Shown here in pieces: positions 51,101 to 60,556 of a stretch of DNA of 64,000 nt. A program made the translations under genes and the position numbers. Under the pieces are notes generated by a model, which did no database searches, was not told where the DNA came from, and saw only the letters and a list, made by a program, of their open reading frames with translations. Origin of the DNA: Selaginella tamariscina (taxonomy: Eukaryota; Streptophyta; Lycopodiopsida; Selaginellales; Selaginellaceae); NCBI GenBank assembly GCA_003024785.1, contig PUQB01000032.1, positions 496,001 to 560,000 on the forward strand, read 5' to 3'. The number at the start of each line of letters is the position of its first letter. The first letter of the stretch is position 1.

Positions 51101-51805
51101 TTTTCGTGTTTATATAACACACACACACACAGAGCTATTGTAGGTTTTCCAGGGTGCTGCTTGTGCCATTTTGGGGGGATGTAATTGAAAGGCATCACAT
51201 GAGATTAAGAAGATACTTTGCAAAGTCTTGGATTGATTTATACTGTCCTGTTAAATAATAATAGCTGCTAAATAAATATTTCTAACAAGTTCTATCGAGT
51301 TTATAAGAATCGTTTTTACTCCATATCTGAGATATCAATAAGATTATAAAGAAGATGAAAAATTGATATTTTTACAATTATTCTATTCTTTTAGATGAAT
51401 TATATGTAAATTTGTAGTATGTACTACATATTTTCATAGTGCCTTATCAACCAGAGAACCCCATTGTGAAATGTAATGCAGTATTGAGGACGTTTTGATA
51501 AACTTCATATATTTATTTATTTATTTTATATTTTATATAAATTATAACACACACGCATACACACATATATATATATCATATATATTATAATGTAGAGGTT
51601 TACAAAGGTGACTAGAGAGATAAAATCATAGTAAAATATAAAATGTTAAGGATCACAATTATATGGATGGTTATAAATAAAGGGATATGCTGATATTGGA
51701 ATATGCCAGAATCACTGGGACACGGTTTCTTAATGCACACGTAAAGGTAAACTGTATCCTCTTTAAATTTGTCCTCATTTCTTACCCTAGTTATCTCTTT
51801 CAAGG
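48106..51805. other. Long AT-rich spacer with one exon-like island
   Basis: AT-rich to about 48700; an island of balanced base composition from 48720 to 49560; then very AT-rich DNA to 50640 with locally repeated words (TAAACATGTAATATAT and ATATGCAAATGTAT at about 49665 and 49820). From 50640 to 51150 there are several (GT)n, (CA)n and (CT)n tracts. No recognised protein apart from the candidate exon listed separately. Confidence 0.45.
49133..49290 (+). CDS. Candidate exon of an unrecognised gene
   Basis: An open, strongly basic stretch (HKDRYSSVKRRFKDWFLRML, KGRRKSKTQEKR, MAFKLDSLLG) lies between an acceptor-like CTGCAG at 49127-49132 and a donor-like TTTTAG/GTGAGT at 49290. A donor-like TTGCAG/GTAAGTACG also occurs at about 49033. 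The surrounding island (48720-49560) is less AT-rich than its flanks. No family recognised; it could be a non-coding transcript. Confidence 0.3.
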
Positions 51806-52010
51806 ATGAGCACTACAATCACTATCGATGGGTTCCCTATTCAGCTTTACAATTCGCCAGTGTTTATTAAAACTTCTTCTCACGTCTCTCATAGAATTAA
51901 TAATGTTCTCGTCAAAGGTTCCACAGTCCTTGCGATTTGTCTTATCTCGAGTATTAAAGGACATCTCGGATGAACAAAACAAACACGGACACCACCACCA
52001 ACAACAACAT
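51672..52010 (+). repeat. Duplicated segment, copy 1
   Basis: Closely matches 63673-64000 in the same orientation, about 12 kb away. It covers a stretch upstream of the small gene (GGTTTCTTAATGCACACG) and its first 200 coding bases. Differences are scattered substitutions and single-base indels. Confidence 0.9.
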
Positions 52011-52298
52011 CGGGAGCTCATATTCAAATATGGAGGGCTCAAGATGGACTTAATCCGTAGGCTAGATGACATGGTGGACAGATCACACAAGGACAAGGTT
52101 GCTTACGCGGTTCAAGTTAACGAGACAGGAGCTGCCACGTTCTTCAAGTGGGAGAAGAAGTTTGACAAAGATGGCAAGAAGATGATTTATAGAAGCATGT
52201 CAAAGCCGCAAGGAAACACCAGAGATGTCGCAAGAACCCTAAAGGGCATTCTCAGAGCCATGTCTATGGACAGTAGGGCAAGATTACATGTCGAGTAG
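51806..52298 (+). CDS. Small unknown protein (about 160 residues), 5' part duplicated at the right edge
   Basis: Starts MSTTITIDG; after an apparent one-base excess at about 51831-51835 (the second copy has one T fewer) it runs open to 52298. Landmarks are LRFVLSRVLKDISDEQ, a His/Gln-rich run (HGHHHQQQH), LIFKYGGLKMDLIRRLDDMV, KVAYAVQVNETGAATFFKW and DVARTLKGILRAMSMD. No signal peptide or clear TM. I do not recognise the family. The TFFKW/GKK stretch and C-terminal helix look like a compact folded domain. Comparing the two copies supports the corrected frame near the start, though not further on. Confidence 0.55.
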
Positions 52299-52711
52299 CC
52301 CTGCAGTTTGATTCTTAAATACATGTTTATTTTTATGTCAGAATGTTGTCATTGACACACACAGTTATATGAGCTTACCGTATACAGGCACCATACTATC
52401 TCCCTTGTCAAACTACAAGGGACAGTATCAGTATAGATGTATGTATGTATATGGGTCGCATGTCAGTTGCAACAGGTACTCGTATATGTGTGTGATTTTA
52501 TATGCATGCATTTGTACATAGACATGTAATGTTATCAAATATCAAACTGAAACATAATGAGATCCCTTGGATTAACCCAGCACACTTCCGATACTATAGA
52601 CTAAAAAGATATTATCAAAGATTTATACCCCCCTCTCTCTCTCGTACACTGTAGATGGAAACAAATGCGTAAAAAATGTGACAAAGAAAGAAACTTCAGT
52701 CTACTAAACAA
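52299..52711. other. Convergent spacer
   Basis: The 3' flanks of the unknown gene (plus) and the homeodomain gene (minus). A (CT)n at about 52632 and GTATGTAT words are present; nothing else seen. Confidence 0.5.
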
Positions 52712-53135
52712 CTAAACACGAATACAATAGTTCTGAGTCTCCTTTTTCAAGTTTTTCTTCTTGGATTTATGAAACCAACACTTGAGAGACTCCATAGTAA
52801 TCCCAATCTCAACCGCAAGCTGTTTCTGCCTCTTCTTTGGAACATTCCTAATTATCCAATTTGCCTCCTTTGCAGCCGCTTCTAGCTTTCGTACCTGCTC
52901 CTCTGTGAACTTAATCAGTTTCCGCTTCTTCTCGGACTTTGGGGGAGCCCGGTCTGGGCTTACGGACACCGACTGCCTTGTAACAATAGGGTCAATCCCA
53001 GTCAAAGACGGTAGTCTAACAAGCAGACCCATCACCTTAGAGAGATGATCGAGTATCTCTGGCACAGGCCCTGCGTCTCTATTTCTTCTTCGTTACCTTG
53101 CTAATGTCTGAGGTGAACCTCCCCACGGCTGCCAT
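52712..53135 (-). CDS. Homeodomain protein, ZF-HD-like
   Basis: A short protein (about 140 residues) whose C-terminal half is a homeodomain: KKRKLIKFTEEQVRKLEAAA (arm and helix 1), ANWIIRNVPKKRQKQLAVEI (helix 2) and GITMESLKCWFHKSKKKN (recognition helix). The FTEEQ start, the Trp in helix 1-2 and the G-x-x-x-x-x-LK-x-W-x-H-x-x-K recognition helix resemble the ZF-HD class rather than WFQNRR-type homeodomains. The zinc-finger half of ZF-HD proteins is absent here. The chosen start gives MAAVGRFTSDISK and needs one frame shift near 53080; starting within the open frame loses only about 15 residues. Likely a nuclear DNA-binding protein. Confidence 0.7.
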
Positions 53136-53463
53136 GATTGCATCCTGCTTCCTTTTGCGTACACACATGGGTTGCTCCGGATTCGCGTTTGACCGCCGGA
53201 ACGCACTACTCCGTGTGTTGGGGACGGTTTGATTGACAAGTTCGTGTTACTTTTCACATCCAGTATATCGTACATCTATATCACTGTTTGATAGTGTAAG
53301 ACCTAATTGTATAAGTAAATACAAATTAAAAATAAATAAATTTTAACAGTGTAGGATAAATTCATTAAGTTAAAGGATAATAATTAAGTTAAAAGTTCAT
53401 TAAAACTTATTAACGTGAAGAAAAAACAAAAGGTTCGTGAATAATAATTTGTGGCTCAAGAAA

Positions 53464-53660
53464 AAGGTGAGACCAAAGATGAATAATGAAAGAGGTTAGA
53501 TGCCCACTAAGAGGGATAGAAGGTTGCAGATATGGGAAGGTGAGACCAAGTACAAATGACAAGAGAGGTTAGATGCTTAAGCATAGGGTAGAGGAATAGA
53601 AGGCTTCACATATAAGAAGGTGAGATCGAGGATGACCGACGAGAAAGGTTAACATCTCAA
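53464..53660. repeat. Tandem repeat, about 77-bp unit, 2.5 copies
   Basis: Each unit begins AAGGTGAGA(C/T)C and contains GAGGTTAGATGC and GGAATAGAAGG (first unit GGGATAGAAGG). Units start near 53466, 53539 and 53619. Confidence 0.75.
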
Positions 53661-54009
53661 ACACAAGTCAAAAGAGACATGATAGAAAAAAGAAATGTAA
53701 TAAGTTCACGAGAACCTACAACAATGCATTGACCATTTGATGTGTCAACGTAGAACAGTTCAACACTTCATGCCTGTACTGCTTTAAGATCCATGGCTAG
53801 ATTGCACACTCAATGCCGGTGAATGCCCTTATAAATTCAAAATATAAAATATAATGCATGCAATGCAAGTATGTCTTCATAATAAATATGCACTTTGAGA
53901 AAAGAATTGTAAATGCTCAAAAATGTCGCTCAAAGAAACTTTATTACATGAACCCCTTAACATAGTTAAGATATGTATCACCACATACCCTTTGTAGCTC
54001 TAAGTTATG

Positions 54010-54081
54010 AAAGTGTAACTCACTAACCATGGATGCTAAGTTATGAAAGTGCAACTCACTAACCATGGATGGAAAAATCTT
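54010..54081. repeat. 36-bp direct duplication
   Basis: Two adjacent copies of a unit beginning CTAAGTTATGAAAGTG and ending CTAACCATGGATG, differing by one base. Probably a recent slippage duplication. Confidence 0.85.
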
Positions 54082-54418
54082 TGGGGCTTTCGTAAGAAAA
54101 AGCCACGGCTTAGAAAATAGTGGAACTAAATTGTTCATAACCCTGAGTGCAGTGCAACTATGTTCAAAGCTGACTTGAAGAGTCCGAGGGGTTTTTATGA
54201 CGTGGATGATGATGAGAGCGCTCGAATCTATGAAGAAGATGATGACATGGAGAGTGAGTCCACGTCGGATGAACAGTAGGAAGAAGACAAAGTCGAGGTG
54301 GCTGATTGACTCGGATGATAATTTTAATAGTGGGGATGTGTCTGTGACGACACGTGGTGGTAATCGACTGATGCTCGGGGCTATAGACCTTTCCAACCGC
54401 CTGCTCGTCGGCCACGTG

Positions 54419-54686
54419 ACCAAGGTGCACATTGTGTGTGTGTGAGAGAGAATGTGTATGGTCTATCTGTGTTTTGATTCTATATCCATGTGCATATGCA
54501 CACCACACAACACACACACACAGAGACCGCCACCACCAAGGTGCACGTGTGTATGCGTGTGTGTGTGTGTGTGAGAAAGAGAGAGCATGTATATGGTCTA
54601 TGTGTGTTTTTTAAGTCATATGTATATTGTGTATAAAGTCTTGATTCTATCACACACACATACACACAGACAACCAAGGTGCACAT

Positions 54687-54724
<38 letters not shown>

Positions 54725-54985
54725 TATATGTATCTAGTTTATGTGTGCTTTTTTAAGTGATATGTATACTGTATATAAGTCTTTATTCTATGTCCACATG
54801 CATATGCACACCACACACACACATACACACACGCAGACCACCAAGGTGCACATTGCGTGCGCGCGCGCGTGTGTGTGTGAGAGAGAGAGAGAGAGCATGT
54901 ATATGGTCTATGTGTGCTTGATATTGTGTATAAAGTCTATATCCACATGCATATGCACACCACACACACGCAGACCACCAACAAC
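54419..54985. repeat. Minisatellite: (TG)n(AG)n ... (CA)n unit, four copies
   Basis: Units of about 118-166 bp start near 54419, 54536, 54673 and 54839, each with ACCAAGGTGCAC, a (TG)n(AG)n block, TGTATATGGTCTATGTGTG (varied in unit 3), CATGCATATGCACACCAC in most units and a (CA)n block. The TG and CA blocks within one unit could pair as a hairpin. A related unit is found at 60463-60556. Confidence 0.85.
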
Positions 54986-54997
54986 CAAAGCTCTGTG

Positions 54998-55374
54998 TTA
55001 AAGACCTGGCGAACCGTAGAAGCTCTCGAGCAGCTCTATAACCCGAGAATCGAACAAGGCCGGTAACTTATGCAACTTCTTCTGCTCTTTCGTGAGAGTG
55101 TTATATGGTGCGGCCTTGACACTTCAGTGATCGTTTTGAAGTCTGAGAGGAGGTTGTCCCACTTACCTCTGCATTGGTCCAGGTCGCGGTCCATGATACG
55201 GTTGTCGCACAGGAAGTCGACCACCTTGATCCATTTTTCAACCGCACTCTCAAACTTGCTCGTCTTGCTACTCTCGTTCCTCTCCCATTCCTCCTCCTTC
55301 GCTTGCACCAGCAACAGCACCTCCTGTATGTTCCAGTTCCTTGAGCGCTTCCTCTTCTCAGCTGCTGTATGCAA
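54998..55374 (-). CDS. Trihelix (GT-factor) DNA-binding protein, probably partial
   Basis: The open frame reads RSRNWNIQEVLLLVQAKEEE, KWIKVVDFLCDNRIMDRDLD and QCRGKWDNLLSDFKTI. This is the Trp-Trp-Trp-spaced trihelix/SANT domain of plant GT factors, with QC..KWDNLL as the hallmark. After a one- or two-base frame change near 55130 it continues TLTKEQKKLHKLPALFDSRV and ELLESFYGSPGL to a stop at 54998. The LP.LFD..V block is typical after the trihelix. No ATG precedes the domain in frame, so a 5' exon is probably missing, perhaps ending at the CATGGG near 55380. Expected role: nuclear transcription factor binding GT elements. Confidence 0.75.
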
Positions 55375-55451
55375 CCCATGTTATACTATTGTTCTGTATA
55401 ATGTTGTGTATCTTCTAAAACACATGCAAGATCTAGTATTTGTATGTTAAT

Positions 55452-55452
<1 letters not shown>

Positions 55453-55526
<74 letters not shown>

Positions 55527-55527
55527 G
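55453..55527. repeat. (GT)n(GA)n compound microsatellite
   Basis: About 19 GT units followed by about 16 GA units, then GAGT and GAGTGA variants to 55545. The longest such tract in the window. Confidence 0.92.
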
Positions 55528-56478
55528 TGTGAGTGAGTGAGTGAGAGAAAGAGGGATTAATGTATTATATTGACTCAATAATGTGATTGCAAGACTTGAT
55601 TGCGGAGTTCTACCCGGATGGGAAAGTTCCCAAAGGTGCCAAGGCGGAATTCTCAAGTGAGTACATTGGCAAAGTGTTGCTTTGCTTTGTTTTCATCTTT
55701 GTGTTTGCGGCAGCTTTCCTTGAAAATCTCCCAACAACAACATAATAAGGATGATTTTAAAACTCCACCACTCTTGTAACTTCACATCTATATAAACATT
55801 CTTCAGCATCATATTATCATTTATTATTTGTGTGTATATGCATATATACACTTATATATCACACAAGAAACCCAAACAGATCATTTTAAGTATTATCTAT
55901 ATATAAAATCGTAACTCTCCATCTATGTTTATATAAATCATGTATATCCACGTTTTAACATAACATAACACACACACACACACAGAGCTAGTATAGTTGA
56001 CTTAAGAGAAGTATGCCTTTACACATCCACCTTAACATCACGAAAGGTTTGCTGTTGAAGTTGCTTATCCTGAATTCTGTCGTGACAAGGCACATAGACT
56101 ATACCGGATTCTTTTGTCCTGGATCTGCACATGTTTGTATCACACACACGCACATATATACATCGAAGGTGTGTGTTTTCGTGTGCGTGTGTGATTCATG
56201 CATACAACCTATATGTATGTATGTTGTATATACACATGTAACTTATTGTGTGTGTGTGTGTATGTCTCTGTATCTATGTTGATTGTGTTGGCCGGTGGGG
56301 TGCTGATCTATAAAGGATAGTTGACTATGCATATAAACTAGTGTGTGTGGTGTATGATATGTACAAACCTTGGACGAGTTTTAATTTTCAGTTTTCGCCA
56401 TAGACCACGAGCACAGGCTCTTCATTCTCTTTGAAAACAGCAATGCAAAGAATATCCTGTGCATCTTCTCCTAATTTG

Positions 56479-56579
56479 CTTCTTAAAATCCAGCTTTTGT
56501 TCCCGCAGCAAATCCGAACACTTCCACCGTGGAAGTGTTCGGGATTTGCTGCGGGAACAAAAGCTGGATTTTTAAGAAG
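56479..56579. repeat. Near-perfect inverted repeat (foldback), about 50-bp arms
   Basis: The arms mirror each other around one base at 56528 (CTTCCAC / GTGGAAG). Only two single-base length differences occur over about 50 bp per arm (AATCCG against CGGGATT, and AAAATCC against GGATTTTT). The RNA or single strand would form a long hairpin with almost no loop. An open frame of 65 codons on the minus strand (56388-56585) crosses it, with VRICCGNKSWILRSKLGEDA; I do not recognise it. Confidence 0.9.
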
Positions 56580-56909
56580 TTCCACGTACTGTGTTACATG
56601 GATTAATTGAACATTTATTATGATAAATATAAAAATTCGGACATACCGGTGATGCTGATGATGTTGCAGTGTGCTCTGGCATTGTTCCTTAAATGAAGAA
56701 CCCTATATTTGAAGGCTTGGTCCAGTTTTAACCGCTAATCACCATCTTAAATACAGTTAATTTAGTTATGGTTACGGTATATACCTCACATGGTTTTAAG
56801 TCTTACCCCACACACACACACACACACACAATAAGTTTTTCAAGGGACAACGAAATCATTTCTTTTCATTGACGATGTACAAGATCCAAAGAATGTAGAT
56901 TAATCTCAC

Positions 56910-58472
56910 TTAGAGAGCTTGAATTATTCCCAGTTCCATGAGCATATTTAGAACATTGGCAGGACTTCTTTTCGATACCAACCCTTTTGAAAATTCCATC
57001 AGCATCATACTGTTCACTCCTTTAATTGCATCTAAAACCACAAATATAGACACATATATATATGTGTGTGTGTGTGTGTGTACGCACCTTTAGCACAATC
57101 AACACCGTCCACATCCAAAAGACGATGGAGCTCAGCTATCTTCTGCGAGAATACTCCCACTGTGGATGCATAAGGTGTCAATCTTTGGTCCTTCACTAGG
57201 AATAACATGGTTCTGATTGCTGCATCCTCACTTGCCAAAGCTCCCAAGGTCCCAGCTACCAACTGAAACAATGTATTCATTTGGTGTGTGTGTGTGTGTT
57301 AATAAAGAGCATATATACCACTCGTGCATTCTTATCTTCGAGCTCAGGGAGTATGCTTGCTGCAAGAGAGGGAGCTAAAGGAGAAATGATAAAGGATGTC
57401 AAGAGTATATTCTCCGGAGTGGAGAAGGGATCGAATGGTGGCACCATCTCCTCCGAATGCAGCATTTAGCACCGTTTGAAAATACGTTCTTCTTAAGGTT
57501 AACCACAGGCCTCCGACGCATTCTGCTTGAGGAATGCTGCTATTGCACTGCATATATGACATGAACATTTAGTTGATGTCAATAGTTTATGAATGGCAAA
57601 CCTGATTTGTTCGAGTTGATGAGCGGTAAACTCGATCATCATTTGCTTGACTGGAGGAGCATCCGATTCATTGGCGTGAAGATCCGTGACAAAGGCATCG
57701 ACACTGTCTCCAAATGCTGCACAGACATAACACTGAGCCAGCGTATATTCCACCTTGAGAAGCATGTTCAAGAGCTCTACATCCTGTTTGCTCAACTTTG
57801 TGCCAGTGGGTATGGGCGAGAGCGATGGTGCTGCAGATGGCATTAGAGGTGGAGAAGTATATGTAACTTCTGCTGGCGGAGGTGCATGGGCGATGTAGGC
57901 GGTGAGCTGTATATAACTTCTGGTGGAGGAGGTGGTAAGCTGTATGTAACTACCGTTGGAGGAGGCGAGGTGTATGATAAAGGTGAAGGTGTTAAAACAG
58001 AATAGGCTGGTGAGGGAGTTGGGGCTGTTCAGGTGCAACAGGCACACTGTATGTAACTGGTGGTGGGGGTGTGGCAGACGGTGATGGAGGCAACAGTGTA
58101 GGTGCAGGAGATGGAACCAGAGGAGATGGTGGGACAGAATATACCAGTGGAGGAGGTGGTGTACCATACACTGTTACCGGTGAAGGTGGTGAGGGCGCCG
58201 GAGATGGAGGCTGCACAGGTGAGGGTGCCGGAGAAGGGGGCTGCACAGGTGAGGTGCCGGAGAGGGGCTGCACAGGTGACGGTGCCGGAGATGGGGCTGC
58301 ACAGGTGACGGTGCCGGGGACGGAGATGACGTAGGTACAACACCATAACTGAGAGGTGGAGGTGGAGGTGGACTTGTGTACGAAGTACGTTAGGATCGTC
58401 ACCTTTCTGAGCACTGTAACAGCAGATTATTGACACTAAACAAACAAGTTTAAGCATGATGCTCAACCCCAT
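56910..58472 (-). CDS. Secreted protein: proline-rich (extensin/AGP-like) domain fused to a PCC13-62-type ferritin-like domain
   Basis: Start at 58472: MGLSIMLKLVCLVSIICCYS is a good signal peptide. A proline-rich region of roughly 150-180 residues follows (SPPPPPPLSYG, PSPAPSPVQPPSPAPSPVQP, TPPPPVTYSVP, SLPPPPPEVIYSSPP), like cell-wall extensins or AGPs. From about 57800 a desiccation-related PCC13-62 domain begins: KQDVELLNMLLKVEYTLAQC, IPQAECVGGLWLTLRRTYFQ, PPFDPFSTPENILLTSFIIS, VAGTLGALASEDAAIRTMLF and YASTVGVFSQKIAELHRLLD, with a stop at 56910. This ferritin-like family was found in desiccation-tolerant plants; its biochemical role is unclear. Usual members have no proline-rich part. Several frame breaks lie in the proline-rich region (about 57880-58340), where repeats favour slippage or sequencing error. 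Confidence 0.82.
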
Positions 58473-58915
58473 TGTGCACAACAATGACTTAACAGTTAAA
58501 TGTGATGAATGCGCAACAAAGAAAGAGGCTGAGTTATGGAAATTAGGCAAGTGATCCCCTTTTATAACGGTCATTGGTTCAACATGCACAAGCACAAAAC
58601 TTGAGTTTACCAGATATACCGAGGGATTCCCGATTTGATTAAAGTGCAAACTTACTTTTTAACTTTGACATATATAGATTTTCTATACATACATACATAT
58701 ATGTGTGTGTGTGTGTGTGAACACACACATACTTATACAGTATTATATATTGCATAGTGCATGTGCCTCTTTATATTTTCTCTTTAGACACACACACACA
58801 CACACACACACACATATTACTGTGAGACACATCGATTTGACTTAGTTATATTCGTTCGTACAGAAGTAAAAGTGATCGATTTCATCATGTTGAACCCGGA
58901 GGTTTAAACAGTAAT
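58473..58915. other. Spacer
   Basis: The promoter and leader of the ferritin-like gene, then (GT)n near 58700 and (CA)n near 58790 next to the 3' flank of the ClpR1-like gene. No gene seen. Confidence 0.5.
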
Positions 58916-60240
58916 TTAAAAGTTAACCTCACTTAAGAAGTTGTGTAGTTGATCCACGACACCTTTGGATTTCTCGCCCTGCTCAACACCTGTTTTCGAG
59001 CATTTACTTGATATAAGATCACTCACTCATTCACACACACACACACACACACTACCTTGTCGATAAGACCATAATCTACTGCTTCATCCGGACTGAAATA
59101 CTTTGGAGATATCTTCCTCGATCTTGTCAGCAGCTTGACCAGTATGGCGTGACAACAGCTCAACCTAAACAGGAGTGTAGGTATGTATGTCTGTACGAGT
59201 ACGTGTGGATAGACACACACGAAGTAATTATAAGCATACACAAACGTTATGGTAGTTACAAAGCCTTGAGCAGTGTGCGTGCGGCGTGTGTGTAATATGA
59301 TTAATAATACCCCCGCACACGAGTAACCATATATAATTCTAATACTCATACTAATGCGATATTGTGTTTCCAGGTCTTTCTCTTCTCTCCGAGCAATGTC
59401 TATATCTGTAGCTTGTCGTGCGATTGGCTACAAAACAAGTTCACACAAAATTAAGCAAACAAATAAACCTGCATACACGTGAATACACGTGTGTTGTGCG
59501 TGTATATGTGTATTGTGTGCGCGTGGTGTGTAGAAAACGGAACCGAACCATATTAAGTATAACAAACCCCTTAATCGATTCCCCTTTGTCCTGCTGCCAA
59601 AAGCAATGCTGCCTCTCCCCATGCATTCCCAACACACAATGTAAACATTGGTGGTTTCACATACCTGAAATAATGTGAAAAACTGAAAAACTTTTCGCGC
59701 GATCTACATGACAGATACATAAATATAGACATATGTGGTTGTGCATATATAGCTATCTCTCAGTATCTATATGTATAAACTTTAACTTCCTTCAAAATAA
59801 TTTCTATAAGTATCTAGAATAACTATATATAACTTTATAGAAGAACAGCTCTGTGTATGTGTGTGTTTTTTGAGAACATGCGTTCCAGTGAATGACCTTT
59901 CTATGTAAGACTCATGTATATATACTAAATATCTTTTATATACAAACATACGTCTTTCAAATATTGAACTTACTGACATAGCAAGAGCTTCTGTTCCCCG
60001 AACTTCGAGAAAACAAATGTAATAACATGCATAAGTTTTACACTTTATATCCTACAAGCATACCTTTGTAGTACCTGTGGAGTTTATATACATGTATATA
60101 GGCTTCTCAGGGTAGACAAAATGTAAATAAAGAAACTCAGCCATGATTAACTCTGTAACGGCAGAGGGAAAACAATCCTGTTGTGAAAAAGATAAGATGT
60201 AAATCTGGTGGCGCATCCCTTTAGCAAATGGAATCACCTA
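58916..60240 (-). CDS. CLPR1: ClpR1-like subunit of the plastid Clp protease, probably decayed
   Basis: Exons on the minus strand carry TELIMAEFLYL, EKPIYMYINSTGTTK (60060-60170), YVKPPMFTLCVGNAWGEAAL (59590-59665), QPIARQATDIDIARREEKDL (59345-59430), LSRHTGQAADKIEEDI, KYFSPDEAVDYGLIDKVV (59050-59160) and the C-terminal KSKGVVDQLHNFLSEVNF (stop 58916). These match ClpR1, a catalytically dead ClpP relative of the chloroplast protease core. Compared with the family, whole blocks are absent: after RIV (the LGM-SLVP part), after TTK, and before YVKPP. The frame also breaks near 59096 and in the PPDL exon near 60200. A minisatellite unit sits where the N-terminal exons should be. This is the best candidate for a true pseudogene, but its exon order and splice sites are kept. 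Confidence 0.78.
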
Positions 60241-60462
60241 ATGTGAAATATAGCTATATATCAATATATAAAATATGACAATGTGTGTGTGTGTGTGTGT
60301 GTGTGTGTTTATTTGACACTGCTAACCGAGGAAGATAGACTCTGTCCGGAGAATGAGCCGAAACTGCTTCCTCCAACGAATGGGCAAAGAATGGAGGAGC
60401 TGAGAGCTATTGTGAGAAGACCTGTGCTTGCTGGTGTTCATCGCCATGCTTCTTTCGCGCAC

Positions 60463-60556
60463 AGCTACATGCATATGCACATCACACCACACACACACGT
60501 GTGTGTGTGTGTGAGAGAGAGAGAGAGCAAGCATGTATATGGTCTACACACACAGG
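60463..60556. repeat. Dispersed copy of the (CA)n-(TG)n(AG)n minisatellite unit
   Basis: Shares CATGCATATGCAC, CACACCACACAC, (TG)n(AG)n and CATGTATATGGTCTA with the array at 54419-54985, in the same orientation and 5.5 kb away. It lies near the expected 5' end of the ClpR1-like gene. Confidence 0.8.

Larger units (their letters stand above)
53136..54997. other. Repeat-rich spacer with a short acidic open stretch
   Basis: Holds a 77-bp tandem repeat, a 36-bp duplication and a minisatellite (separate entries). At about 54176-54285 on the plus strand is an acidic open stretch (RGFYDVDDDESARIYEEDDD) that is coding-like in composition, but its frame ends soon after and I cannot attach it to a gene. 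Confidence 0.45.
55375..56909. other. Spacer with microsatellites, a possible exon and a foldback
   Basis: Holds the (GT)n(GA)n tract and the foldback listed separately. A possible plus-strand exon at about 55593-55655 (LIAEFYPDGKVPKGAKAEFS) lies between an acceptor-like AG and a donor-like GTGAGT; I cannot place it in a family. The rest carries (CA)n, (GT)n and AT-rich DNA. Confidence 0.4.

Noticed and set aside
53464-54985. CRISPR-like array
   Set aside because: Repeats are adjacent tandem units without unique spacers, and the DNA is plant nuclear.
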